Shown here in pieces: positions 10,269-22,200 of a DNA stretch of 64,000 nucleotides. Each line of letters opens with the position of its first letter. Within the stretch, counting starts at the first letter, position 1. The position numbers and the translations under genes are program-made. The notes under the pieces were generated by a model. That model did not search any database, had not been told where the DNA came from, and worked only from the letters and a program-made list of their open reading frames with translations. The DNA comes from Pseudofabraea citricarpa (Eukaryota; Ascomycota; Leotiomycetes; Helotiales; Dermateaceae): assembly GCA_029641185.1 (NCBI GenBank), contig JAPWGK010000001.1:3980501-4044500 (forward strand). The letters run 5' to 3'.

Positions 10269-12186
10269 ATGGCACAAGCAATGATACTAAGCGGAGACCA
10301 AGAACTTCAAGTTATTAGTCCCGTTGTGAAAAACGAAAGACAAGCGGATGATGAACTTTCAATATCAAATGAGATGGTTCCTGAGCCAGCCGGGAAGAGA
10401 AGTGGATTAAGAATGGCGACAGTCCTAGTAGCTTTAATGGTAAGTATTCTGTCTTGATTGTGATACCCATATCGATTAAATGGTTGAACGACATGAGAAC
10501 AACTGGATTATACACAAGTCTTCAATGGCTTTCATGCAAAAGCACCTGCTAACTTCTGTAGCTTTCCATGTTCATATCTGCTTTGGATCAAACTATCATT
10601 ACAACAGCAATACCCACAATAACATCTTCATTGGAATCAGCATCAGGTTATGTTTGGATCGGCGGGGCATATCTGCTAGCGAATGCAGCTTCAGGACCAA
10701 TTTGGGCAAAGCTCTCTGACATCTGGGGTCGTAAACCCATCCTATTGACAGCTGTGGCGTTGTTTTTGTTTAGTTCTATTATATGTGCAAAGGCTATTAA
10801 CATGCGGATGTTGATTGTTGGTCGAGCGCTCCAAGGAACAGCTGGCGGAGGACTAAATTCATTGGTCATTATCACGATCTCTGATATTTTCAGTCAACGA
10901 GAGCGAAGCTTGTACCTAGCTTTGACGGACTTCATGTGGGCTATTGCTGGAGCTTCGGGACCTCTGATTGGTGGTGCTTTGACTGAGAAGTTGAGTTGGC
11001 GATGGTGCTTCTGGATTAATCCGCCCGTCGCTGGTACTGCATTTATTCTACTTTTATTATTCCTCGATGTCCACAATCCGAAGACATCTGCCAAGGATGG
11101 TCTCAAGGCAATGGATTGGGCAGGAAGTTTGAGCATTCTTGGTCTTGCATTGATGCTTCTCCTTGGACTTGAGTTTGGAGGAGCCACATTCCCGTGAGTT
11201 AGCTATGGGACCCCTGTCAAAGACATCATACTGATAGGTCATTAAAGATGGAATAGTCCACAGGTTATCTGTCTAATACTGTTCGGAGCCTGTATGTCCG
11301 GCGTCTTTATCTTCATCGAGAAACGCCTTGCAAAATATCCGCTTATTCCACTGAGTCTTTTCAAAGAAAGATCTAACGTGGCTTGTTTGTTTGTTGGGTT
11401 CTTCCACGGAATGGTGAGTGATAAGCAATATTCTTGTGGTCCAAGAGTTCATCTGTTAATTCTCAACAGACGTATTTTGCGATGGAATATTATCTTCCCC
11501 TCTATTTCCAGTCCGTCAAAGGCGCTTCACCATTACGTTCTGGGATTCTTGTTTTACCTCTGATCATTATGGAATCCTTAACTGGCATCGCAGCTGGAAT
11601 CATCATGCATCGGACTGGTCGCTATCTGGAGTTGATGTATTTTGGAACCGTGGTACTGACTGCCGGAATTGGCACATTTAATCTTCTAGACGCAGGTGCA
11701 TCCGTAGCTAAAATGATTGGGCTCCAGATATTTGCTGGATTTGGTGCCGGTCTCTTGTTTGCGGCTCCCTTGATCGCGCTTCAGGCTTTCGTTTCGCAGT
11801 CCAACACAGCGACCGCAACCTCAACATACACGTTTGTGCGTAACATGGCGACAACTATTTCTGTAGTTATCGGTGGAGTGATCTTCCAAAACTCCATGGA
11901 AACACGAGTGCATTCGCTGAAATCACCGCCCTTAAATATACCCCAGAACATAACTGATTTGCTGTCAAACGGAGAAGCTGCAGCTCATGTTCATGTCGCA
12001 GAAACTCTGCAAGACCCAGTTCAGAAGCTCGCTGTCAAGATGGCCTTTGCCGATAGCATGAAGAATATGTGGATATTCTATACATGCATAGCTGGACTGG
12101 CAATCGTGGCCAGCTTATTCATAAAGAAGCAGGTCTTGAGCAAAGATCATGTCGAAACAAAAACTGGACTGAAGGCCGAGACTTGA
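10269..12186 (+). CDS. DHA2-type (14-TMS) MFS multidrug/toxin efflux transporter
   Basis: Four exons. The polar N-terminus (about 57 residues) is followed by the first helix with the LDQTIITTAIPTI signature, typical of DHA2 drug:H+ antiporters, then the loop 2-3 motif (SDIWGRKP) and the GRALQGTAGGG motif. Introns start at 10440 (about 120 bp), 11194 and about 11413; each join restores membrane helices. The second half holds the remaining helices and a polar tail ending in GLKAET. The protein exports small molecules across the plasma membrane by proton antiport; substrate unknown. The gene converges with the Zn2Cys6 factor at 12422-14670, only 235 bp away, an arrangement often seen when a regulator controls an efflux pump (inference). 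Confidence 0.93.
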
Positions 12187-12421
12187 GACTTCTTGTCCAG
12201 AAACCCGTCGTGCCTTGCAATAGGTGGTGATCGAGGTGGTAAGATTAACGTAGCTCCACGTACTGAATCGTGGCATTCACTAATTCATTTGAGTTGAACC
12301 GAGTTGGTAATATGATAGTTGTCATATGGAGGAATCCTACTGCGGTCACTTGTTATATCACGTGGCAGAGCCACATAATTGTACCACACTTCGAGATGCT
12401 TAGATTTTAAGAGTCAGGTTA

Positions 12422-14670
12422 TCACTGCCAAGCAAAATATGATGTCTCGTCGAAAGTCCAGTCCAATGAATTGAAAAGGTCGAAATCTTCAATGGTTGAT
12501 GTGAGAGTTGATTGATCTGGGAAGAACTCTGTCTGAGGATATGGAAGCGTGACGTTTTGTTCAGGTAGAAATGGGATACTTGATACTGCAGCTGTTACAT
12601 TTGTCTCCTTGCCTACGAAGAGTATTCATTAGCATGATGACCGAAAATAATAATAAGTACTTACGACTTAGGGCAGTACCTTGCATTGCGATACTCCTTC
12701 GCCAACCCCAGATACAGTCGTATATATGACTAACTCCCATCCTAGAACGGATGCGAAGTTCAAGAGGATCTTGTGCGTTATTTGCAACACCTTCTATCGG
12801 AATGCCGGATCCAGCAGCACGCCACATTCTTGCCAAAGCCTCGGCTACCCTATCAGGGAAATCATTATTTCTAAGACTGATAGTACGGAGAGCAAGGATG
12901 GTAGTGTTGAATAGCGCTTTGCCTTGGATGACATCTAAATTTATGGCAAAATCGCTATTCAACAGTTTCAGTAGAATGCAGCTTGCAGAGACAAGTGTTT
13001 TCAGGATATGATTCGGACAATAATGAAACAAAGAGTTAGAATGAAGGTCATGATCTAGCACTGCTTGTATAAAGCTTGTGGCCGCATCGTAAACACTAGA
13101 CAATGCTGTGTATCGGGCTGGCGACTGACGTGGAACAAAAAATGCGAAAGAACTAAAGTGCACTTTTGCAGCCAGCAAGGAAAGCTTGTTGATAGCTTTC
13201 AAGGTGTTAATAAAGTGGCCATTTGAATTGAATCAGACATACCAGATAAATTTACCGCAAGTGATCTTTCGAGTTCTTGGAGATCTATTCTGAGCATTGC
13301 CATTGCATCATCCTGCTCGCTCTCGGCGATCAACCCAACCAAATCCAAAGAGTTGCTGTACAACGTTCTTGTAACCTTTGCGCTGAATTTTTCAATCTTG
13401 AGACGTTGTTCTATCTCGCCAGATAATGTATCCCACCCAGCCTGTAGACCAGGACCAAGATTCCAGTCATAAATTGTTGTTGATGGCTGGCCATTTCCAC
13501 TTGATACACTGTTTTAAATCAGTGATTTTGTATTGACGTAGAGAGCTGTATGGGCTTACGCTTGTGAGATAATATTACATACAGCCCACGTCAATTTTCG
13601 ATCATTTACTTCTGCTTCTGAGACTTCCCTCGTTTGACGTATGAAATCCTGTGCGTGAAGTGCTCGATGGAGTCCCGTCTGTAAGGCTATTTGCATCATT
13701 ATTCCGCTAAACATGAAAGTCGGGTCCATTTCGCTGAGTCCCAGACCTGCACCGAGTCTTTCATTCTTGCTTCTTCGCGACATATCCATAACCAAAGGTA
13801 TTGGCCACGTACATAGAAAAGCAAAAGCCTTGACTGCATGATAACGTTGGGGCATCTCAGCCACAGTGGCCCATAGCAGTTTTTTGTACGGAGACGAGAG
13901 CCTTGCAAGTAGGAGTGGATCCTGAGGATAGCGACGAGCAGCAACAACAACAACAGTCCAGGCAAGAATGGGCGACAAATTAAAATACTCATCACAACTT
14001 AGACTTGGGTCTAAAAGAGGGCAGAGTGGATGATAATATGTGAAGAATCTGTAATAACATAAGTTTTTGACTGGAGAGGAATTTGGTGACTGATATTACT
14101 AACTGTTCAAAAAGTGTAGCTAATTTTTCACCGGAAAGGGCAACGTCATCGAGAAGTTGTTCGCTGAGTTGTATATTGCTCACAGGCGAAGGAAAATGTA
14201 CTTCAGTCTGTGCAATTTGCTGTATGTTCGTATCTGGTAAATTCTGTCGTTGGTATCTGGTAAGTTGTTGCTTGAGGTCTCTGATTTCTTGCTGCATTTC
14301 AGCATGTTTGCTGGGATCTCATGAGTACAATGTTCGTCAATGCGGTGCTGAAAGCCGTACTTGCGTTTCGCGACCCTTTTAAAGTCAGAGTCGACTTTAC
14401 AAGTAATCTTGAGTCGTCGACATCGAGAGCACGCCTCAAAGGGCTCTTTCACAACATCGCATCGAAGCTGGAGCGATTTTAACATAAATGACTATTTACT
14501 ATCTCAAGAGATTGACATACTTTTTGTTGTCGGCATTCATTGCACGACTTGATTGTCGCAGGCACTATCCGGTTCGGAGATTCCGCATCTTGGCCGAGCC
14601 TTGGTCTCTTGCTACGACTCGGTCGTGACAATTCAACCAAGTTCTCTTCCTGACTCTCATTTGCACTCAT
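12422..14670 (-). CDS. Zn2Cys6 transcription factor with fungal-specific regulatory domain
   Basis: Start at 14670. The binuclear zinc cluster is split by an intron: CNECRQQK on exon 1 and LRC...CSRCRRLKITC on exon 2, giving C-x2-C-x6-C-x9-C-x2-C-x6-C. A basic linker follows, then after a second intron (GTACGG donor) a coiled coil (KHAEMQQEIRDLKQQL). The middle-homology region includes YHPLCPLLDPS, GIMMQIALQTGLHR and further helices. The last intron (GTAAGT at about 12664) leads to an acidic/aromatic tail (FDLFNSLDWTF) that ends at 12422. Six or more exons; the joint near 13208-13250 is the least certain. It is a nuclear DNA-binding regulator. It converges with the DHA2 transporter, which is a plausible target (inference). 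Confidence 0.88.
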
Positions 14671-15014
14671 TGCAAACTCGTGTGCTGCTCCATGGATTGT
14701 ACTCGTGCTGTTGGAGTTGTTGATGGTCGGAGGGGATGGTGCGAAAACCGGAAGACGTCAAAATAACCACCAGACGCGAGATGTGATGAGTAAGCATTTC
14801 TGCGCCTCATCAGAACCACTGTTACCACCTAGCCACGGGAGTCACACCTAGCCTTATTTTCTATTTGCATTGAATGTCTTAGTGAGGATTTGTTTTTCAT
14901 TATTTCTTTGCCTTTTGGTACCAAATGTTTCCAAATAATCAGAGTAATAATAATTCCTATTTAGCAGAATAGGCAATGTTTCAAGCTTGACTCTGGCTTG
15001 CGCGATCGTAAGTC

Positions 15015-15425
15015 AGACTATTATTATTATTTTGGTGTCAAAGCTAAGCTATTTTATGGATTCTATTCAAAATAGTAGTTACCCTCCGGCTAAACTAACC
15101 TCTTAGAATATATCTAAAAAAGATTATCTAAAAATTATCTATTATATACCCTCTTACGACCTAATTATAATTATCCTCGGGTTTTATTTTTAATTATTAT
15201 ATTCTAGAATATTATAATTAAAGTTCCCTCCTAACTATTATACTCCTCTTAATCCTTTATAATTATTATATAACTGATAAATATCTCTTATTAAAGTTAT
15301 CTTATGTATTAACCTTTTCCTTAATAATAAAGATAAGTAATTTTATTATTCCTAGATATTTTGTCATATTTTTTCTTTATTTTACTTTATTTTTCTTTTC
15401 TTTTCTTTTCTATCTAACTTTATAT
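15015..15425. repeat. AT-rich block, possibly RIP-decayed transposon debris
   Basis: Sharp change to TA-dinucleotide-rich sequence with few G or C, lacking open frames, next to a dispersed repeat. Such blocks in ascomycetes are commonly produced by repeat-induced point mutation (C to T at CpA). No terminal repeats or coding motifs remain, so the origin is inference. Confidence 0.5.
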
Positions 15426-15429
15426 TTCT

Positions 15430-15685
15430 TATAAATCGAAGCGAGAGCGATTGGACAAGTTTGCTGGAAACTTTGACCTATTTTGAGAAGCAGAAGATGC
15501 TGTAGAACAAAAAGAGCATAACATGAAAAGAGACAAACACACAACCAGTGCATGTGCAGCACGTGAGTTTTGAAAAGGGGAACCACCACACGAAGCGAGG
15601 TCACATGCTTCGCGAGATAGATTCTTCCGAGCAACCCCTCGGAAGATGGACAGTTCCGATGCATCAGTACATCTACCACTGCTTC
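15430..15685 (-). repeat. Dispersed repeat, copy A
   Basis: Read on the minus strand, it begins GAAGCAGTGGTAGATG and ends around GCTCTCGCTTCGATTTATA. It aligns with copy B at 23550-23826 (plus strand), best over the last 110 bp, where the CAAAGTTTC-x-AGCAAACTTGTCCA stretch matches; small indels break any shared reading frame. So it is a non-coding repeat, perhaps a short non-autonomous element or remnant. It ends at the AT-rich block and lies 140 bp before a transcription factor gene. Confidence 0.7.
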
Positions 15686-15824
15686 CTCCCGACCAGCAAA
15701 TTTCTATCGTTTGCAAAGCCTGTTACTGTATGCACTCACTGCAAGAGCAAGGTTCACCTCCCATCAAATCCACTCGTTGTTCTAGCCTTTCATTACACCT
15801 GGGGTCAAGCCGACGACATCTTAA

Positions 15825-18250
15825 ATGTCTACCCCAGAATCCCCCCGCAGCCACACTCCTGCCCAGTTAAAATCTCAACCAACAAGCAGCCACGCCAAAC
15901 CTGCTCAGGCACACCCGTGTCTTCTTTGCCAACAACGGAAGGTCAAATGCGATCGTAAAGCGCCTTGTTCAAACTGCCAGAAATCTCGAGTCGACTGCAT
16001 AGCAGTAGTACCAATTGGTCCCAAGCAGAGGAAAAGAAGATTTCCCGAGGCTGAATTGTTAGCAAGGTTAAGACGTTACGAGCGGCTCTTGCAAGAACAT
16101 GGCGTTGATGTTGAAAAGGTCAATGCCGACATTGACAAGCAAATATCCGAAGGTGTACTTGGCAGAAAGTCTGGAGAAAGAAGTGGCTTTAAGAAGCATA
16201 TCACTAAGTCGGAATTTTTCCAGGCGCCTGAGAGGTTTGTTGTATTCTGTTGGCTCCAGTTAGGCGTTAACAATACCCTTACAGCCCTTCGTGCAGCGGA
16301 CAAACGGACGAGGTATGTCAAGGCAGATTTCCCCTCTGGTCACCATGAACTCCCAAAACCTTCAACGTCTTTGTAGCTAATCAACATCTTCTTAGTTCAG
16401 AGACACAGAAGCCATTCTTCGAGGCTCATCCGAGGACGAAGCTGCAGAAAGCCCGATCATGTCTAGCTACGACAAATGGTTTGCTGCTGATGGTCTTGAC
16501 TTGTTCTTCGGTCAAAGCCATGGCAGTGGCAACCTGAAGCCGTTTCACCCACCTCCTGCTCAAATTTTCAGACTATGGCAGACTTTTCTCGACAACGTCA
16601 ATCCCTTGATCAAGATCTTCCACGCTCCATCAGTACAACAGCAGATTTTAGAAGCTAGTGGAGATCTTTCCAATGTCCCCAAAGGTCTTGAGGCTTTGAT
16701 GTTCGCGATATATTACTTTGCAGTAACATCACTTGCACCGCAAGATTGTCTGAGTATGTTTGGCATGGAGCGCTCAGCTTTATTAACAAAATACCAACAT
16801 GGAGTGCGGCAGGCTTTGGTCAATACCTCTTGTCTTAAGACTTCTGATATGGTAGTGCTACAGGCTCTGACGTTATATCTGGTATGTTGAGTTATCCAAA
16901 CTGTCACCGTTGTTAATTGTGATTCAGACCTCCGCTATTCATATGATTGATCCTCGATCCTTATTCTGTCTTACTGGTATCTCCGTTCGCATTGCTCAAC
17001 GTATTGGTCTGGATCAAGATGGAGCCGGCCATGGAATTTCACCTTTTGACGTTGAGATGCGTCGTCGTCTTTGGTGGCACATTGCTGTGCTAGATTACCG
17101 GGTGGGGGAGCTGAGCGGAGCGACTTCTTCCATATTGTCACAATCCTGGACAACTAAATTTCCACTCAACGTGAATGATAGCGACCTCTACCCCGAGATG
17201 AGAGAACCGCCTCAGGAATACCAAGGTGCGACAGAAATGCTGTTCGCCTTATTAAGGTGTGAGCTAGGGCAGTTCTTTCGTCCTTCGACCACACCTGCAA
17301 CACAGGCTACCATCAAACAGTATAAATCGAAGCTGCAGGAAAAATACTTGCGACACTGCGACCCTAGGATACCACTTCATCTAATCTCTATGTTAGTTGC
17401 CAAATCCCAAATGTGCAAACTACACCTTGTATCACAACATCCGCGGGTTTATCCCAACAAAAGTGCAAGTCTATCACAAGCCGAAAAGGACTCCTTGTTT
17501 ATCAGTTCGGTTGAAATGCTTGAGTACCATAACAAGATGCTTTCTAGCAGGGAAACCCAACGATATCTTTGGTACATTAACAAAAGCTTCCCTTTCCCGG
17601 CACACATGTATATACTTTGCGAACTACGTACGAGAACTGTAGATGCTCTCGCCGATAGAGCATGGCAGCAGATCACCGAATCAATTGATGGGCGAACGGA
17701 GCATATGTCTCATCGGCAGGAAAGTCCCCTACACACCGCATTATCAAATCTAACCATCAAGGCATGGGATGCGAGAGAAAGTGCTTTACTCAAGAGACAG
17801 CCTCAAGTGACTCCACCAGTAACAATTCTCCGACTTCGAGAATCGAGCCAAGCGAAGAAACAACTAAACGCGACAACTTCGTCTTCTACCGAGACAGAGG
17901 TATATCCTGATCCGAAGAAATTCCCTGACGTCGAACGCCATTTTGCTGCAGTTCACAAAACTTTTGGGCCTGATACCGCTGATCCTAATCCAAAGGCGGA
18001 ATCAAGTCATGCGGGAGAAATAGCTTTAGTGGAATATGGGAAGCCTGCGAGAGAGGCAAGCCCTGCGGCAGAAATGAATCCAGGTGTGGATGGGAATACA
18101 GCGGAAGAAATAGTTGCTTCTGATGGCTCTGGGAATATGAATTTCTCGACCATGGACTGGGATTATTGGAATCCTATGATGCCTGAGTTTGATGTGGAAG
18201 GTCTTGCAGGAGGGCAAAATACCTTCGATAATATCTGGCCATTGGGATAG
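15825..18250 (+). CDS. Zn2Cys6 transcription factor with fungal-specific regulatory domain
   Basis: The N-terminus carries the zinc cluster CLLCQQRKVKC...CSNCQKSRVDC (C-x2-C-x6-C-x5-C-x2-C-x6-C, residues about 32-59), then the basic linker PKQRKRRFPEAELLARLRRYERLL that leads into a short coiled coil. The frame runs to about 16234, then one or two introns (a good AG|GTATGT donor lies at 16312 and a CTTAG acceptor at 16392-16396) lead to the exon beginning FRDTEAILRGSSEDEA. A further intron at 16880-16926 (GTATGT...TTCAG) joins the main regulatory domain with the motifs GISVRIAQRIGLDQDG and RRRLWWHI. The splice pattern between 16234 and 16396 is uncertain. The C-terminus is acidic. The DHA1 transporter at 18952 follows on the same strand and is a plausible target (inference). 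Confidence 0.88.
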
Positions 18251-18951
18251 ACAATTTTCATTCACAGAATTAGAATCTGAATATGTATACTATTTTTCCT
18301 CGCCTCTTATTGTTCTCTTGATATGCTTGTTGAATTCTAAATAAGAAGCAGTGAGAAGAGAAAGAAGTAAAGAACTTGATCACCCGAATAATGAATTTCA
18401 TTTTGCGTAGAAATGAATATAGTGCCTATAATGATATGTATAAGACTATTAAATATTAAATCTCAGATGCAAAGAAAATGTGACAGTAAGCGACGATAGC
18501 CAGAAGTCAAGTCAGCCGAGGGCAAGTAAAGTAGTTACATGCCACGAGCGACATAAATAGCAAGCAGAGCTTACGATAGAGATGAGAAAAAGATCAATCT
18601 GCCATTTCAACTGAAGAACAGAGCAAGTGTAATATAATGGTGTTGGGTTGTAGTCCGGTTTTCGCATCTGCCGATGCGGTTCCCGCATCGGAGCGCGACT
18701 TTCGATACTCGGAACTGCGAAGATCCTCAAAGAGTGTGGATCTGCCCCCATCTTAGATCCAAGTTGAGAAATAATGAGTGTTCAATGGCTGTATGATGTA
18801 AGAATTCTCAAAATTAGCTTTACATCCTTTGTCACGAAGTCTGAGTGTGGAGGTGGTATATAAAGTATAGTCCTCTATTTAGGCAGGTTGAAATTCAATT
18901 TTGCGACTGAGCATTTGGCTTTGAACCTTTTCATATTTGGCAGTTGCAGCA
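18251..18951. promoter_or_regulatory. Upstream region of the DHA1 transporter
   Basis: About 700 bp; carries a TATA-like TATATAAAG at 18857-18865, 87 bp before the ATG. No gene seen. Confidence 0.5.
18857..18865 (+). promoter_or_regulatory. TATA-box candidate
   Basis: TATATAAAG, a full match to the TATA consensus, 87 bp upstream of the transporter start codon at 18952. Confidence 0.5.
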
Positions 18952-20629
18952 ATGGCAAATGATTCTTTTCCGAGAAACAGTGCCCTAGCAGATTTGCAGA
19001 AACACGATGGCCAATCGGATCTAACAATATCATCGGCTTTTAACCCAGAAAAGGTACCCATTGCTGGCCATGGCTCATTAGACAGATCAAGTGAGATTGT
19101 CAACTTCGATTCCATTGAGGATCCAGAACAACCTTTGAATTGGCCCATGCGGAAAAAGATAATCACGACTCTACTTTATGGCCTTACGACAGCGGGAAGC
19201 ACCTGGGCTAGTAGTATTTTTAGCACCGTCACGGCCGATGTCAAGGAAGAATTTGGTGTTTCCAATGAAGTCAACACTCTAGGCGTCTCGTTATTCTTGT
19301 TTGGGTATATGATTTTCTGTTGGAGTTTTACGTTATGCTAATATGACACAGCTTTGGTGTCGGTCCTCTTCTTTGGGCTCCCATATCCGAAGTATATGGC
19401 CGCAGGATCGCGGTTTTTATACCGTACTTCATCGCAGCAATCTTTTGTTTCGGAACCGCCACGGCAAAGGATATACAGACAATTATTATTACTCGCTTTT
19501 TTATTGGATTCTTTTGTTCGGCTCCCGTCACCAACACTGGAGGTATGTTAATCCACGGACCACTATTGCTTGGTTGTAAACTCACTGGATTATAGGAGTT
19601 ATGAGGGATATCTGGTCTGATGCTCAACGAGGCGTTGCAGTAATCTGTTATTCCATGACTTTGGTTGGAGGACCACTATTCAGTCCCATTGGTGGTGCGG
19701 CAATCGTACAAAGCTCTTTGGGCTGGCGATGGACACATTATATCACAGGAATTATGATGCTTAGCATTCTTTTGGTTGATGTTTTGGTTCTTGACGAGAC
19801 CTATGCCAAGGTTATTTTGGTCACAAAAGCTAAAAGACTACGGCACGAGACTGGCAACTGGGCTCTCCATGCGAAACACGAGGAGGACGTCAATGTACAT
19901 GATTTGGTTCAGAAGTTTTTGCTGAAGCCATTTCAACTCCTACTGACACCTATCTGCTTTTTCATGGTTCTCTATTCAAGCTTTGTATACGGGATTGTGT
20001 ACCTGTAAGAATATTCTTTGGTTTATACTAAACTCTATATACTAATTACGCATGCAAACAGGAATTTTGCCTCCTACCAAATTGAATATATCGAAGTCCG
20101 GAAGTGGTCACCACTCGAGGCTTCTCTGCCATTCCTGGCAGTTTTGATCGGCACAAGTCTTGGAGCCATAGTCTGCTTTTACAATCAATCGTTTTACTTG
20201 GGTCGTCTCAAAGCGAACAACAACAAACCTGTCCCCGAAGCTCGCTTACCGCCCATGATGATCGGTGGCTTCTTTCTTGTATTTGGCCTCTTTATATTTG
20301 CTTGGACATCTGGACCACGAATCCATTGGATTGCTGGCTGCGTAGGAGGTGTTTTTATGGGATTGGGCTTTTTTGGAATATTCCAAGGATCTACCAACTA
20401 CTTAGTCGATACTTTCAATGAATATGGTGCAAGTGCCATCGCGGCTAATACCCTGGTACGAAATGGCTTTGCAGGGGCTTTCCCACTGTTCACAAAACAA
20501 ATGTTCCATACTTTGGGCGTTCCATGGTCAGTCAGCTTGTTGGGTTTTGTGGCTGTTGCGATGGTACCAATTCCGTTCTTTTTCTATATCTATGGCAAGA
20601 GGATAAGAGCTAAAGGTTTTTGGTTCTAA
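18952..20629 (+). CDS. DHA1-type (12-TMS) MFS transporter
   Basis: I chose the ATG at 18952 (MANDSFPRN). The cytosolic N-terminus ends in DPEQPLNWP, the segment that precedes helix 1 in the polyamine/drug DHA1 family. After an intron at 19308 (GTATAT...ACAG) come the signatures GVGPLLWAPISEVYGRR and SAPVTNTGG. A second intron (about 19540-19595) leads to MRDIWSDAQRG and LVGGPLFSPIGG, with SLGWRWTHYITGI closing helix 6. A third (about 20008-20061) leads to the second half, which ends in YGKRIRAKGFWF. Length is about 500 residues, normal for the family. Plasma-membrane proton antiporter for small molecules; substrate unknown. Same strand as the Zn2Cys6 factor before it. Confidence 0.93.
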
Positions 20630-20669
20630 TTTAATGTCGAGTCGAACAATACTTCCCAAAGAGGGGGAA

Positions 20670-21474
20670 TTACATCTTGGTGATACTCATAACATGTGTC
20701 TCCATCACTGTGCTCGTTTGGGTCTCAATGACCGTCTTCGTCGAAACAATCACAACTTCGACGGGACCTTTTACAACTACTGGAGTTGCAAATATAGGCC
20801 AAGACATATTTAAATATCCCGAAATCCAAAAGAATAGTGGGAATATCCACGTATAAAAACTAAACCAAAGTGTTAGCAATTAATTATACCTATATACCTA
20901 CCTATACCAACTTAGGTAATAGGTAAGTATGAGTAAATACATACAATTTTATAATGCCAAAAATTGTCGGCCATTTTTGCCGGAGCCATCCCCAGAGAGC
21001 CTTGCAACCAGAAAAAAAGGCTAAACAGCCGCGGGCCAAAAACAACAAAGGTAGGCAAAAAAGCCTAAAAATTCGGCGGAAAAGACGGAAAATTCGGCCG
21101 GGAAGTGCCCAGATAATGCGGGCCGCAATTTTCAAAAAGCCACCAAAGGTTGCCAACCAATAACCCATATTGGTTTCGGACCGGAAAAAGTTTTCCAATT
21201 GTGGGATCCGGAGTCGGTAGTAGGAGTAGCGGCCGGAATAATCTTGACCCGGGGCGGGGGATTCGGGCCGAGAAGGGTTACTGGCCTCAGGCCCAAAGTT
21301 GTTGCTGCCGGAGGGAGGATTCATCGAATCTATAAAATGCGTAAATTAGCTTGTAATTCAACAGAATAGATACGATTTTGTCTTATATCATTTAATGACA
21401 GTATCTACAGTTAACATTGGGTCAAGGATTGTCTTACCAGTGCCAGAAGAAGGTCCACCATCAAGAACATCCAT
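20670..21474 (-). CDS. Hypothetical small membrane protein with cationic amphipathic segment
   Basis: Three exons, about 200 residues. Exon 1 starts at 21474 (MDVLDGGPSSG) and ends with a GTAAGA donor near 21437. Exon 2 (from about 21329) is Ser/Pro-rich, then contains hydrophobic helices and the arginine/aromatic segment GRIFRLFRRIFRLF. A GTATGT donor near 20947 and a TTTAG acceptor near 20862 join, in phase 2, to the C-terminal exon with another helix (YTWIFPLFFWISGYL) and a Val/Thr-rich tail (STKTVIETQTSTVMETHV). I do not recognise the family. It converges with the DHA1 transporter, only 40 bp between their stops. Confidence 0.68.
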
Positions 21475-21886
21475 TTCGATTACTATATACGAAGTCAGTA
21501 ACTGAGGAGTTCTGTTCATAATCATAATCATTCAACTTTGGAGTTTATTATGCAAGCTTCATTGATAGGCTAAATGTAGCTTAATCTGAGATCAAGGTGA
21601 TGCTACTTAGTTACACATGAAACTTGATTGGAGGAACAGTAATGTGCTGAAATCTTGACTTTGGGGATTGAAGTGCATCATAACAACGACTTAGAACTAC
21701 ATGCCATCCTTTTGTTTTGGTCTTTGGGATTGTCAAGAAAACTGAGCAAGGCACGGCACTTGTCTTTGTTGATGTAATGTTTTACCATGAGGTACGCTAT
21801 AATATACTCAGTGTCACTCGACTTGAACTGCACTTAAAACAGTAATACAACGCAAGGTAAGGATCTTCTTTATGCACTTGGGTGAC

Positions 21887-22200
21887 TGTGATGAGATGAA
21901 TGTTCGAGGGCAGGGAACGTTTGAGGATAGGGATGGCATTTGCCTTGTTGATTGTGATGAGATGAAGGTTCGAGGGCAGGGAACGTTTGAGGATAGGGAT
22001 GGCATTTGCCTTGTTGATTGTGATGAGATGAAGGTTCGAGGGCAGGGAACGTTTGAGGATAGGGATGGCATTTGCCTTGTTGTTTGTGATGAGATGAAGG
22101 TTCGAGGGCAGGGAATATTCGAGGATTGGGATGGCATTTGCCTTGTTGTTTGTGATGAGATGAAGGTTCGAGGGCAGGAAATGTTCGAGGATTGGGATGG
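21887..22200. repeat. 66-bp minisatellite, four full copies plus a partial
   Basis: Units start at 21887, 21953, 22019, 22085 and 22151 (the last is about 50 bp). Copies differ by few substitutions; the last two carry GAATATTCGAGGATTGG-type changes. As 66 is a multiple of three, frames stay open through all copies on both strands, so open frames here are not evidence of coding. Confidence 0.9.

Larger units (their letters stand above)
14671..15824. other. Divergent intergenic region holding an AT-rich block and a dispersed repeat
   Basis: Between the starts of two Zn2Cys6 genes. About 15015-15425 is very AT-rich and 15430-15685 is repeat copy A; both are listed separately. The rest must include both promoters. 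Confidence 0.5.

Noticed and set aside
15410..15958. Open frames on both strands across repeat copy A
   Set aside because: The homologous copy B breaks the frame by indels, so the similarity is at DNA level and not coding.
21887..22200. CRISPR-like array
   Set aside because: Units are contiguous 66-bp tandem copies with no unique spacers, in a eukaryotic genome.
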